64,000 nt of DNA from Frateuria hangzhouensis (GTDB lineage: Bacteria > Pseudomonadota > Gammaproteobacteria > Xanthomonadales > Rhodanobacteraceae), in assembly GCF_026410505.1 (NCBI RefSeq), contig NZ_JAPMIU010000002.1, positions 124,001-188,000 of the forward strand, given 5' to 3'. The translations under genes and the position numbers were made by a program. Position 1 is the stretch's first letter. The number at the start of each line of letters is the position of its first letter. Shown here piece after piece: positions 45,664 through 54,810 of this stretch. Below the pieces are notes generated by a model, which made no database searches, was not told where the DNA came from, and saw only the letters and a list, made by a program, of their open reading frames with translations.

Positions 45664-46316
45664 GGCAACTCGTGCTGAAGCCGCGCGACAGCCGTATCGC
45701 CGCCGTGCTGCTGCTGGTGCTGGCGCTGGTGCTGGTCTATTTCCTGCTGATCCACTGGTGGTTCGTGGCGCCGTTGCGCGCGGTCCACGCACAGATGGCC
45801 GACCTGCGCGACACGCAGAGCCGCTACGCCGCGGCCATCGCCGAAAGGCCGGCGCTGCAGAAGCGCATCGCCGAACTGGGCGCCGGCCAGGCGGCCAGTG
45901 CCGCCTTCCTGCCCGAGAGCGACCCCAATGCCGCCTCCGCCGGGCTGATGCAGCGGGTGGTCGACGCGGTCGGTGCGCACACCGCCGGCGGCGCCTGCGA
46001 AGTGACCCAGAAGATGCCGTTGCCCAATCCGCCGGACGACGACAACAGCCCCTACCGCAAGGCCGCGGTGAGCATCAGCCTGCGTTGCGACATGGAACCG
46101 CTGGTGGCGGTGCTCAACGCGCTGGAACAGGGCACGCCCTACCTGTTCGTCGACGACCTGAGCATTTACCGCAACCCGGTCGCCGCACAGCAGGGCAACC
46201 AGCCGGTGCTGGAAATCCAGTTCACCCTGTCCGGCTACGTGCGCCCGGCGCGCGGTCAGGGTGCCGCGGCGCCGGCCCCGGCGGCCAGCGTCATCGACAG
46301 CGGGGAGGCGCCATGA
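45660..46316 (+). CDS. gspM: Type II secretion protein GspM
   Basis: This 218-residue inner-membrane protein has a short basic cytoplasmic start (RQLVLKPRDSR), one span (AAVLLLVLALVLVYFLLIHW) and a periplasmic coiled-coil then ferredoxin-like domain. The layout is that of XpsM/GspM type (COG3149/GspMb), which pairs with GspL to hold the platform. The C-terminal Ala/Pro-rich tail is not conserved in the family. Its ATG overlaps the gspL stop (ATGA). Confidence 0.85.
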   Translation: MRQLVLKPRDSRIAAVLLLVLALVLVYFLLIHWWFVAPLRAVHAQMADLRDTQSRYAAAIAERPALQKRIAELGAGQAASAAFLPESDPNAASAGLMQRVVDAVGAHTAGGACEVTQKMPLPNPPDDDNSPYRKAAVSISLRCDMEPLVAVLNALEQGTPYLFVDDLSIYRNPVAAQQGNQPVLEIQFTLSGYVRPARGQGAAAPAPAASVIDSGEAP

Positions 46317-47194
46317 ACGCCGCCGCGCAGCGCCGCCTGACCGTGCCGCTGGCCGCCGCCGCGGTGGTATTGGGCGTGCTGTTCCTGGCCCTGCTCGCCG
46401 GCATCGGCCGTGGCGTGCACTGGGCCGCGCCGCGCCGGCCCGCGCCGCTGCCGGCGCAACATGCCGCCACGCTGCCGCCGCCGGTACCGCTGCAGCGCTA
46501 CGCGGCGGTGTGGCAGCAACCGCTGTTCAACCCCGACCGCAAGCCGGTGGCGCATGCCGCCAGCGGCACCAGCCAGCTCGGTGACATGCAGCTGACCGGC
46601 ATCATCCTCACGCCCACCCTGCGCATGGCGCTGCTGCACAACAAGCGCGCGAAGGACAGCGGCAAGGAGCTGCGCGTGAAGGAAGGCGCCAGCCTGCCCG
46701 ACGGCAGCTGGACCCTGGTCGAGGTCAAGCCGCGCGCGGCGGTGTTCGACTCCTCCAGCGGCCGCGTCGAACTGCAGTTGCCGGCCAGCGCCCCGGTCGA
46801 CCAGGTCCGCGGCGGTGCGGGTCCTGGCCCGGGCCCGGGCGGCGTCCCGGCGGAGGCTTCCTCGATACCCGAGGACGTACCCATCGAAATGCGCCGGGGA
46901 CATCGCCTGCAGCCGCCGCCCGAGGATGGCGAGGACGAGCAGGACGGCATTCCGCAGGACGAGCCCGGCCCCGGCCCGGGCCCCGGCAACCCGGACGATG
47001 GCGGCGACGAGGACGACGAAGGCGGCATGGCGCCCGCCGGCGGCGGGGCCATTTCGGCCCTGCGCGGTGGTCCGGCACGCATGGACATGACCAACGATGC
47101 GCGCCAGGCCGAGCGCCTGCGCCAGCTCAAGGCCGCCATCCAGAAACGCCGCGCCGAACAGGCAGCCGCGAAAGCTCACCAAGGAGATCGCTGA
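46313..47194 (+). CDS. gspN: Type II secretion protein GspN/XpsN (GspC-like linker)
   Basis: This 293-residue protein has one N-terminal span (VPLAAAAVVLGVLFLALLAG) and a periplasmic HR-like domain with QPLFNPDRKP and LQLTGIILTPT-like sequence (here MQLTGIILTPTLRMALL), as in GspC and XpsN. It links the platform to the secretin GspD. The C-terminal third is highly acidic and Gly/Pro-rich (two GPGPGPG runs, then EDGEDEQDG and DDGGDEDDEGG), followed by a Gln/Arg-rich helix. This low-complexity tail is unlike the PDZ or coiled-coil end of classical GspC. It is encoded between gspM and gspD, as in xps. Confidence 0.85.
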   Translation: MNAAAQRRLTVPLAAAAVVLGVLFLALLAGIGRGVHWAAPRRPAPLPAQHAATLPPPVPLQRYAAVWQQPLFNPDRKPVAHAASGTSQLGDMQLTGIILTPTLRMALLHNKRAKDSGKELRVKEGASLPDGSWTLVEVKPRAAVFDSSSGRVELQLPASAPVDQVRGGAGPGPGPGGVPAEASSIPEDVPIEMRRGHRLQPPPEDGEDEQDGIPQDEPGPGPGPGNPDDGGDEDDEGGMAPAGGGAISALRGGPARMDMTNDARQAERLRQLKAAIQKRRAEQAAAKAHQGDR

Positions 47195-47197
47195 ACC

Positions 47198-49846
47198 ATG
47201 TTCCCCTATGCCCTGCACGGTCTGTCCCGGATCGGCGCCATCGCGCTGACGGTCTGGCTTGTCGGCTGCTCCAGCATGCCGCAGCCGCGCGACGACTACG
47301 CGCTGCAGCGGGAGGCCGTGGCCGGCACCGAAAAGCCCGCACCCGCGCCGCTGCCGCTGAACAACAACGCCGGCCCCGCCGGCCAGGAAAGCCCGCAGCC
47401 GCAGATCGACAGCGGTACCGGCCAGTTCATCCACCCGCAGCCGCTGGCCAAGCCACGGCCGCCGGCGCACGGCGAGGGCGCGGTGACCTTCAACTTCGAG
47501 AACCAGCCGGTGCAGGCAGTGGTCAAGGCGATCCTCGGCGACTTCCTGAAGAAGAACTACACCATCGTGCCAGGCGTGCAGGGCAACATTTCCTTCTCCA
47601 CCGCCGAGCCGATCGACGCCAGCGAGGCGCTGCCGGTGCTGGAGACACTGCTGTCCTGGACCGGCAACGCGCTGATCCAGCGTGGCGCCAGCTACGTGGT
47701 GCTGCCGGCCAAGAACGCGGTCGCCGGCAGCGTGGTGCCCAGCCTCGGCGCGGTGGCGCCGCGCGGCGGCATGCAGGCGCGGCTGTTTCCGCTGCACTAC
47801 ATCTCCGCCGCGCAGATGCAGAAGCTGATCAAGCCGTTCGCCCGGCCTGACTCGATCCTGCTGGTCGACCCGGCGCGCAACCTGCTGGTGCTGGCCGGTA
47901 CCCCGCAGGAGCTGGAGAACTACGCGCGCACCGTGCGCACCTTCGACGTCGACTGGTTGAAGGGCATGTCGGTGGGCGTGTTCAGCCTGGAACGGGCCAA
48001 CGTCGCCCAGCTGATGCCAAAGCTCGATGCCATTTTCGGCAAGCAGGGCGACAGCCCGCTGGCCGGCATGCTGCGCTTCATCCCGATCGAACGCACCAAT
48101 GCGCTGGTGGTGATCAGCACCCAGCCGGACTATCTGCGTGAAGTGGGCGAATGGATCGCCCGGATCGACCGCGGCGGCGGCAACGAGCCGCAGCTGTACG
48201 TCTACGACGTGCGCAACATCAAGGCCTCGGACCTGGCGCGCTACCTGGCGCGGATCTACACCAACGCGTCCGGCGGTGGCGGTGGTGGCGGCGAAGTCGG
48301 CCCGGGGCTTTCCTCCGGCACGCTGGGCAGCGCCGACAACACCAACGACACCGCGATGGGCAGCACCGCCGGCAGCTTCGGCAACAGCGGCGGTTTCGCG
48401 GGCGCCGATGGCGGCAGCCGGGGCGGCAGCCGGGGCGGCAGCGACAGCGGCGCGGGCAACAGCGGCATGCTCGGCGGCAACAACGGCACGGGCAACGGTT
48501 TCGGCAGCGACAACGGCACCGGCACCGGCGGACTGAGCGGAGGCGGCGGCTTCGGCAGCAGCAGTGGCCTGGCCAACGCCAGCAGCGCGGCCAACGACCA
48601 GCAGTACAGCTCGTCCGACGGCTCGATCAAGATTTCCTCGGTGGACGCCAACAACCAGTTGCTGGTGCGTGCGCGGCCGTCGCAGTGGTCGGAGATCGAA
48701 GGCGCCATCGAGCGGTTGGACACCGTGCCGCTGCAGGTGCAGATAGAGACGCGCATCCTCGAGGTGCAGCTCACCGGGGAATTCCAGTTCGGCGTGCAGT
48801 GGTACCTCGAAGGGCTGGTAGGCGGCACGCCCAACAGCGGCGGCGGCATCACCCCCGGCCAGCCGGGGAACCGGCAACAGTGGGCGCTTGGGCGCGGAGG
48901 CGTCACGTACAACCCGTCGGCCGATTCGTTCTTCTATTCGTTCCTCAGCAACAACCTCAACGTCGCCCTGCATGCGCAGGAGAAGAACGGTAACGTCAAG
49001 ACGCTGTCGGCACCGTCGCTGGTGGTGATGAACAACCAGGTCGCACACATCCAGGCCGGCGACCAGATCCCGGTCAACCAGACCTTCTTCACTACCGGCC
49101 TGGGCACTACCAATAGCAATGATCCGACCACCATCGGCCAAGTGCAGTACATCAACACCGGCGTAATCATGGACGTGCAGCCGCGGATCAATCCCGGTGG
49201 CCTGGTCTACCTCAACATCAAGCAGCAGGTGAGCGTGCCGGGCGACAAGGACACCAACGGCAACTACACCATCCAGCAGCGCGAGATCTCCACCCAGGTC
49301 GGCGTGCAGAGCGGCCAGACCGTGCTGCTCGGTGGCCTGATCCGGCAGGACGAGGGCAGCACCGATACCGGCATTCCCGGGCTCAACCGCATTCCGCTGA
49401 TCGGCCGCCTGTTCGGCACCACCGACCGCCATCGCAACCGCTCGGAGCTGATCGTGCTGATCACCCCGCGCGTGATCGGCTCCAGCGACGACGCCAAGCG
49501 CATCACGGACGAGTACCAGTCCAAGTTCGAATCGCTCGCGCCACTGCGCGCCGAACGCGCGAAGGCACCGCCGTCGCCGGCTCCTTCGCCCGCCGACGTG
49601 CCGTTGCCGACGCCGCCGGCCACGCCGGAACAGCTCAATCAGCAGGCCGAGGCCGCGCTCAGGCAGACCGACTACGACGCGGCGCAACGGCTGGCATTGG
49701 AGTCCTGGCGCAACGGCCCGCAACACGGTCAGCTGTGCGCGCGCAACTGGCAGATCATCGCCAGCGTGCGTACGCACCTGGGCGATACCAGCGGCGTGGC
49801 CACCGCGCGCAAGTGGGTGGCACAGTGCATGGCGGGGAGCAAGTAG
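47198..49846 (+). CDS. gspD: Type II secretion secretin GspD (XpsD-like lipoprotein)
   Basis: This 882-residue outer-membrane secretin forms the exit channel. The lipobox LVGC (Cys24) makes it a lipoprotein like XpsD, so it may not need a separate pilotin. N-terminal N0-N3 domains are followed by the secretin core (VQIETRILEVQLTGEFQFGVQ, GLVYLNIKQQVSVP, GLIRQDEGSTDTGIPGLNRIPLIGRLF, ELIVLITPRVI). A Gly/Ser/Asn-rich insert of about 110 residues sits near positions 357-467. An unusual 80-residue C-terminal extension with a TPR-like helix pair follows a Pro-rich linker. It starts 3 bases after the gspN stop and ends the operon. Confidence 0.93.
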   Translation: MFPYALHGLSRIGAIALTVWLVGCSSMPQPRDDYALQREAVAGTEKPAPAPLPLNNNAGPAGQESPQPQIDSGTGQFIHPQPLAKPRPPAHGEGAVTFNFENQPVQAVVKAILGDFLKKNYTIVPGVQGNISFSTAEPIDASEALPVLETLLSWTGNALIQRGASYVVLPAKNAVAGSVVPSLGAVAPRGGMQARLFPLHYISAAQMQKLIKPFARPDSILLVDPARNLLVLAGTPQELENYARTVRTFDVDWLKGMSVGVFSLERANVAQLMPKLDAIFGKQGDSPLAGMLRFIPIERTNALVVISTQPDYLREVGEWIARIDRGGGNEPQLYVYDVRNIKASDLARYLARIYTNASGGGGGGGEVGPGLSSGTLGSADNTNDTAMGSTAGSFGNSGGFAGADGGSRGGSRGGSDSGAGNSGMLGGNNGTGNGFGSDNGTGTGGLSGGGGFGSSSGLANASSAANDQQYSSSDGSIKISSVDANNQLLVRARPSQWSEIEGAIERLDTVPLQVQIETRILEVQLTGEFQFGVQWYLEGLVGGTPNSGGGITPGQPGNRQQWALGRGGVTYNPSADSFFYSFLSNNLNVALHAQEKNGNVKTLSAPSLVVMNNQVAHIQAGDQIPVNQTFFTTGLGTTNSNDPTTIGQVQYINTGVIMDVQPRINPGGLVYLNIKQQVSVPGDKDTNGNYTIQQREISTQVGVQSGQTVLLGGLIRQDEGSTDTGIPGLNRIPLIGRLFGTTDRHRNRSELIVLITPRVIGSSDDAKRITDEYQSKFESLAPLRAERAKAPPSPAPSPADVPLPTPPATPEQLNQQAEAALRQTDYDAAQRLALESWRNGPQHGQLCARNWQIIASVRTHLGDTSGVATARKWVAQCMAGSK

Positions 49847-49867
49847 CCACCCGGTCCGGCCGCCCTT

Positions 49868-49941
49868 TGCAGGAGTCCGCTTGCGGGCGATGCTTCGCTT
49901 TGACCCGGTCGAAGCGCATCGACCGCACGCGGGCTCCTGCA
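49868..49941. repeat. REP-like repeat, family A (degenerate)
   Basis: Left arm tgcaggagtccgcttgcggg and right arm ccgcacgcgggctcctgca, still pairing in the outer half. It lies 21 bases after the gspD stop codon and may protect or end the T2SS message. Confidence 0.75.
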
Positions 49942-49987
49942 TGAATCCGCACGGGTTGAGCGTGCCCAGCGGCTATCATCCGCGTGG

Positions 49988-52549
49988 ATGATGCAAGCGC
50001 CGACCGCCTTTCCGATCACCCCGCTGCTGCCCGAGTTGCGCAACGCGCTCGACGCCCATACGCGGCTGGTGCTCGAAGCCCCGCCCGGCGCCGGCAAGAC
50101 TACCCAGGTCCCGCCCGCGCTGCTGGATGCATCCTGGCTGGCGGGCCGCCGCATCGTGATGCTCGAACCGCGCCGCATCGCCGCACGCGCCGCCGCCCGG
50201 TTCATGGCCGAGCAACGGGGCGAAGAGGTCGGCCGGACCATCGGCTACCGCATCCGCTTCGAATCGAAGGTGAGCGCCGCCACCCGCATCGAAGTGGTTA
50301 CCGAAGGCATCCTGACGCGACTGATCCAGGACGATCCGGAGTTGTCCGGCGTCGGCGCGATCCTGTTCGACGAATTCCACGAACGCCACCTGGCCGGCGA
50401 CCTCGGCCTGGCGTTGGCGCTGGACGTGCAGGCCACGCTGCGTCCGGACCTGCGGCTGCTGGTGATGTCCGCCACGCTCGACGGCGAACGCATCGCGCGC
50501 TGGCTGGACGCGCCACCGCTGTCCAGCCCGGGCCGCAGCTTTCCGGTGCGCATCGAACATCCACCCGCCCGCGCGCAGGAAACCCCGGAACACCAGCTCG
50601 CCCGCGTCGCCCGCCAGGCGCTGGAGGAAAGCGCCGGCGATGTGCTCGTGTTCCTGCCCGGTCGGCGCGAGATCGCGCGCGCCCAGACGCTGCTCGAAAA
50701 GACGCTCCCCCCTCGCGGCGAAAGCGGGGAGGAGCTCGAGATCCTCGCGCTGCACGGCGAGCTCTCGCTGGCCGAACAGCAGGCCGCACTGGCGCCGGCC
50801 GAAGCGGGCACGCGGCGCGTGATCCTGGCCACCAACGTGGCCGAATCGAGCGTGACCCTGCCCGGCATCCGGGCGGTGATCGACGCCGGCCTGGCGCGCG
50901 AACCGCGTTTCGATCCCAACTCCGGCTTCTCGCGGCTGGAGACGGTGTCCATCTCGCAGGCCTCCGCTGACCAGCGCGCCGGCCGCGCCGGACGCGTCGC
51001 CGAAGGCACGGCCTACCGCCTGTGGCCGCAAAGCCGCCGACTGGAGGCCGCACGCACGCCGGAGATCGCCCAGGCCGAACTTTCCGGGCTGGCGCTGGAA
51101 CTGGCCGCCTGGGGCATCAGCGCCGGCAGCGACGACACGCTGCGCTGGCTCGATCCGCCGCCGCCCGGCGCGCTGGCGCAGGCGCGCGAGCTGCTCGCCG
51201 CGCTGGGCGCGCTCGATGCCGACGGACGCATCACGCCGCTGGGCCGGCGCATGCTGGCGCTCGGCGCCAGTCCGCGGCTGGCTGCCGCGGCGCTGCGCGC
51301 GCCAGCGGAGTTGCGCCCGCTCGCGGCCGACCTGCTCGCCCTGGTCGAGGCGCGCTCGCCGCTGCGCGGCGAGCAGGCGCGCAGCGACGACTTCCGCGCG
51401 CGGGTGGATGCGCTGCACGCCTGGCGCGATCGCCGCGTCTCCGCCCTGGGCACCTCGAGGGGAGCAGTCGCGCGCGGCGGTTTCGACAGCGGTGCCATGG
51501 TGGCGATCGAACAGGCCTCCAAAGGCTGGCGTCGGCGCCTGGACGTGCGCACGGCCGCGAGCGGCGTCCCCGACAGCCACGCCGTCGGCGACCTGCTGCT
51601 GCACGCCTGGCCCGACCGCATCGCCCGCCGCGACGAGGCCAACCCGCGTCGCTACACGCTGGCCAACGGCCGCGGTGCCAGCCTGCACGAAGCCAGCGCC
51701 CTGTCCGGCGAGCCCTGGCTGGTGGTGCTGGACCTGCGGCTGGACGCGCGCGACAGCCTGGTGCTCGCCGCCGCGCCGTTCGATCCGCGTCGGCTGGAGG
51801 CGGATTTTCCACGGCACTTCCACCGCGAGCGCGCGCTGCGCTGGAATGAAGCGCGCGGCGCCGTCGAGGCCTTCGAGGAACAGCGCTTCGGCGCGATCGT
51901 GCTGGAGCGCCGCAGCGTGCCGGTGCAGCCCGCGGATGCCTTGCCCGCGCTGCTCGCAGCCGTCCGCAGTCGCGGCCTCGACGCGCTGCCCTGGAGCGAC
52001 ACGGCCCGCCGCCTGCGCGCGCGCATGCAGGCGCTGGCCGGCTGGATGCCGGAGTTCGGCCTGCCCGACGTCTCCGACGCCGCTTTGCTGGATTCGCTCG
52101 AACACTGGCTCGGGCCGTACCTGCAGGGCAAGCGCAAACTCGACGCGCTCGGCACCGATGAGCTCTCGCAGGCCCTCGCCGCGCTGCTCGACTACGAGCA
52201 ACGCCGCCAGCTCGACCAGCACGCGCCCGAAAGCCTCACCGTGCCCAGCGGGCAGGCGCGCAAGCTCGAGTACGCGCCCGGCGAGCCACCGGTGCTGGCG
52301 GTGAAGTTGCAGGAACTGTTCGGCCTGGCCGACACGCCGCGCGTGGCCGGCGGCCGCGTACCGGTCACGCTGCACCTGCTCTCGCCGGCCGGCCGCCCGA
52401 TCCAGGTGACCCAGGATCTCAAGGGTTTCTGGGAGCGCACCTACCCCGAAGTAAAAAAGGAACTGAAGGGCCGCTACCCGCGCCATCCCTGGCCGGACGA
52501 TCCGTGGTCGGCCACCCCCACGCATCGCGCCAAGCCGCGCGGAACGTAG
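49988..52549 (+). CDS. hrpB: ATP-dependent helicase HrpB (DEAH box)
   Basis: This 853-residue DEAH-box helicase has motif I APPGAGKTTQVP, motif II FDEFHERH, motif III MSATLDGE, motif V ATNVAESSVTLPGI and motif VI SADQRAGRAGR. Its C-terminal HrpB domain ends with TQDLKGFWERTYPEVKKELKGRYPRHPWPDDP, diagnostic of HrpB. Length fits the family (810-850). The role is poorly defined; an RNA-processing function is inferred from the family. It is preceded by a palindromic repeat and is monocistronic. Confidence 0.95.
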   Translation: MMQAPTAFPITPLLPELRNALDAHTRLVLEAPPGAGKTTQVPPALLDASWLAGRRIVMLEPRRIAARAAARFMAEQRGEEVGRTIGYRIRFESKVSAATRIEVVTEGILTRLIQDDPELSGVGAILFDEFHERHLAGDLGLALALDVQATLRPDLRLLVMSATLDGERIARWLDAPPLSSPGRSFPVRIEHPPARAQETPEHQLARVARQALEESAGDVLVFLPGRREIARAQTLLEKTLPPRGESGEELEILALHGELSLAEQQAALAPAEAGTRRVILATNVAESSVTLPGIRAVIDAGLAREPRFDPNSGFSRLETVSISQASADQRAGRAGRVAEGTAYRLWPQSRRLEAARTPEIAQAELSGLALELAAWGISAGSDDTLRWLDPPPPGALAQARELLAALGALDADGRITPLGRRMLALGASPRLAAAALRAPAELRPLAADLLALVEARSPLRGEQARSDDFRARVDALHAWRDRRVSALGTSRGAVARGGFDSGAMVAIEQASKGWRRRLDVRTAASGVPDSHAVGDLLLHAWPDRIARRDEANPRRYTLANGRGASLHEASALSGEPWLVVLDLRLDARDSLVLAAAPFDPRRLEADFPRHFHRERALRWNEARGAVEAFEEQRFGAIVLERRSVPVQPADALPALLAAVRSRGLDALPWSDTARRLRARMQALAGWMPEFGLPDVSDAALLDSLEHWLGPYLQGKRKLDALGTDELSQALAALLDYEQRRQLDQHAPESLTVPSGQARKLEYAPGEPPVLAVKLQELFGLADTPRVAGGRVPVTLHLLSPAGRPIQVTQDLKGFWERTYPEVKKELKGRYPRHPWPDDPWSATPTHRAKPRGT

Positions 52550-52691
52550 CGGCGCGCGGCAGCAGCGCCGCGGGGAATTCCCCGTGTGGGCGAGGGGAGT
52601 GCCGCTGGCAGACGGGGCAACCTCGCGAAAAGCCATCAACCTTCGCCGTCCACCGAAACGTTCCCGCACCGCCGGGCACTAGACTCGCCGT

Positions 52692-53381
52692 ATGGCCACC
52701 TCGCTCACCCCGCACCAACTTGCCGAAATCGGCGCGTTGCTGGCAGAACCGGCCCGTGCGGCGATGCTGCTTGCCCTGATCGACGGCACGGCGCGGCCGG
52801 CCGGCGAGCTGGCCCGCGCCGCGGGCGTCGGCGCATCGACGGCCAGCGCCCACCTGAAGCGCTTGCTCGAAGGCGGCCTGCTTGCGCTGCAGGTGCAGGG
52901 ACGCCATCGCTACTACCGCCTGGCCGGCGATGAGGTGGCCGCCTGGCTGGAAGCGCTGGCACCGCCACGCAAGCCCGCCGCCGTGCCGCCCCCGACCGCC
53001 GACGCCGCGCTGCGCCGCGCACGCAGCTGCTATCGCCACCTCGCCGGCCAGCTTGGCGTGGCGCTTTGCGCGCAACTGCTCGACCGCGGTCACCTGGCCA
53101 CGACCAGCGACGGCCTGGTGCTACACCCCGCCGGCGCCGAGGCGCTGGTCGCCGCCGGACTGGACGCCGCCAGCACCGCCCGCCTGCCGGGCCTGCGCGG
53201 GCGCGGATGCGTGGACTGGACCGAGCGCCGCCTGCACGTGGGTGGGCCACTCGGCGTGGCGCTCACCGGTGCCATGCTCGACGCGGGCTGGCTGCGGCAC
53301 GCGCCGCAGGGACGCGCCCTGCTGCCCAGCGCGGAAGGGCTGCGACGGTTCGGCCTGCTCGGCGTGCGGTTGCCAGGCTGA
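52692..53381 (+). CDS. ArsR-family transcriptional regulator with C-terminal extension
   Basis: This 229-residue regulator has an N-terminal winged helix (about residues 1-85; recognition helix GVGASTASAHLKRLLEGGLL, wing QGRHRYYRL) and a C-terminal domain with CVDWTERRLHVGGPLGVAL. That second part is common in a subgroup of ArsR proteins and may bind an effector. The usual ArsR metal motif CVC in the recognition helix is absent, so metal sensing is unlikely. The gene stands alone after hrpB; its target is unknown. Confidence 0.85.
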   Translation: MATSLTPHQLAEIGALLAEPARAAMLLALIDGTARPAGELARAAGVGASTASAHLKRLLEGGLLALQVQGRHRYYRLAGDEVAAWLEALAPPRKPAAVPPPTADAALRRARSCYRHLAGQLGVALCAQLLDRGHLATTSDGLVLHPAGAEALVAAGLDAASTARLPGLRGRGCVDWTERRLHVGGPLGVALTGAMLDAGWLRHAPQGRALLPSAEGLRRFGLLGVRLPG

Positions 53382-53444
53382 GTCACCACGGCCGGCTGGC
53401 CGCAGGGAGCCCCAAGACCTGCTCTCCGCCCGATGGATTCCGAG

Positions 53445-53581
53445 GCAAGCCCCGGCCCCTCACCCCAGCCCTCTCCCCGAGGGGAGGGGGAGCCAAGCGT
53501 GGATGTGCCGCACAACCCGCAACCCGCAGCCAACCGGCTCCCTCTCCGGGGAGAGGGTTGGGGTGAGGGGCCAAGGCTTGC
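53445..53581. repeat. MITE-like CT-rich element (family D)
   Basis: Inverted ends gcaagc...ccctcaccccagccctct and agagggttggggtgagggg...gcttgc enclose about 40 bases including caacccgcaacccgcag. It fills most of the 315-bp gene-free stretch 53382-53696 between convergent genes; nothing else was seen there. Confidence 0.8.
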
Positions 53582-53696
53582 GGAGATGCTCGATGGGGCC
53601 GGATGGACAACCAAGGCCACGCCATGGCGAAAGCTCCCCAGCCTTCGTCTCACCTTTCCCGAAGAAGGCAGCGAACCCACCGCAACGCGGCGGCCG

Positions 53697-54677
53697 TCAA
53701 CGCCCCAGCACGAACCCGGTGAGCACCTGCGCGGTGGCTTCGGGCTTTTCCATCATCGGCATGTGGTTGCAGCCGGAAAGCAGGCTGGAGCTGATCGTCG
53801 ATGCCTGGACCAGGCCATCGCGCAGGCTGTCCAGCGCGGACGGGTCGACCATGCGGTCCTCGCGGCACCATACGCCCAGCACCGGCATGGTGAGCCGATC
53901 CAGCACGTGCTGCAGCGAAAGGTAGTCGTCCGGCTGGCGCAGCTTAGCGAGGGTGCGCTCGATGAAGGCGCGGTCCTGGCGGTTGCGTGCGACGAACACG
54001 TCCTCGATCCGCCCCGGCACCTCCGGCGGGTGCAGGAAGGCCAGTTCGAGCGCGTGTTCGAAGCCGGCGCGATCGTCGTAGACGAATGGATTCTTGCCGG
54101 CCAGCACGGCGCGGTCGAAGTCGTTCTCGCGGGCCTTCAGGCCGTAGGCATCCAGCAGCGCCAACGCGGCAACCCCGCGTGGGTGATTGGCGGCATAGAC
54201 GCCGGCCACCGCGCCGCCCATGGAGTGCCCGACCAGCACCACCCGCTGCAGATTCAGCGCGTCGAGAAAAGCCTGCAGGCGGGCCGCCTGCGCCTGGATG
54301 CCGTAGTTGCCGCCCGGCTCACGCGAGGATTCGCCCCAGCCCGGCAGGTCGGGAATCACCAGGTGGAAATGCGGGGTGAGCTGTTCGGCCAGTGGCAACC
54401 ACAGCGTCTTGTCGGCGGCAAAGCCGTGCAGCAGCACCAGCGTCGGACCCTGGCCGCCTTCGTAGTAGCTCCAGGTGGTGTCGCCGGCGCGCACGGTGTG
54501 CTTTTCCACGTGCGCGGTCATCGCCTGGCGCATCACGTGCGCGCGCAGCAGCCATTGCGGCGCGAACAGATAGCTGCCGCCCAGCAGCACGACCACCAGC
54601 GCCACCAGCACGCCGAAGAATTTCAGCCGACGGATCAGCATGCGCTGCCAGAGGGGGCGGGTGGCGGGTGGGTTCAT
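53697..54677 (-). CDS. Membrane-anchored alpha/beta hydrolase
   Basis: This 326-residue hydrolase has an N-terminal membrane anchor (FFGVLVALVVVLLGGSYLF), the HG motif LLHGFAADKTLW, nucleophile elbow VGHSMGG, acid in GVWCREDRMVDP and His in GCNHMPMMEKPE. The sequence PDLPGWGESS is typical of the lipase/esterase group near monoglyceride lipases. It probably acts at the periplasmic face. The start at 54677 (MNPPATRPLWQRM) is preferred over an ATG 45 bases upstream inside a CT-rich element. The M1 aminopeptidase gene lies upstream on the same strand. Confidence 0.87.
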   Translation of the reverse strand: MNPPATRPLWQRMLIRRLKFFGVLVALVVVLLGGSYLFAPQWLLRAHVMRQAMTAHVEKHTVRAGDTTWSYYEGGQGPTLVLLHGFAADKTLWLPLAEQLTPHFHLVIPDLPGWGESSREPGGNYGIQAQAARLQAFLDALNLQRVVLVGHSMGGAVAGVYAANHPRGVAALALLDAYGLKARENDFDRAVLAGKNPFVYDDRAGFEHALELAFLHPPEVPGRIEDVFVARNRQDRAFIERTLAKLRQPDDYLSLQHVLDRLTMPVLGVWCREDRMVDPSALDSLRDGLVQASTISSSLLSGCNHMPMMEKPEATAQVLTGFVLGR

Positions 54678-54703
54678 GCGTGGATTCCTGATGTTCCGAA
54701 AAC

Positions 54704-54807
54704 CGGCTCCTCCCCCCTGCATGCGGGGGGAGGCCGGGAGGGGGTGGCCCGTTCGGAGCGAAGAGCACCCCTCCCCAGCCCTCCCCCGCAGGCAGGGGAG
54801 GGAGCAG
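54704..54807. repeat. CT-rich palindromic element, variant of family D
   Basis: Arms ggctcctcccccctgcatgc...gggggaggcc and ccctccccagccctcccccgc...ggggagggagc. It lies between two genes on the same strand and may act as a terminator for the upstream aminopeptidase. Confidence 0.65.
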
Positions 54808-54810
54808 GGC

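Noticed and set aside
46256-49942. 1228-codon open frame antisense to gspN-gspD
   Set aside because: No conserved domain; the sense genes are clearly T2SS components.
49976-52669. 897-codon open frame antisense to hrpB
   Set aside because: Shadow of a gene with all DEAH motifs on the plus strand.
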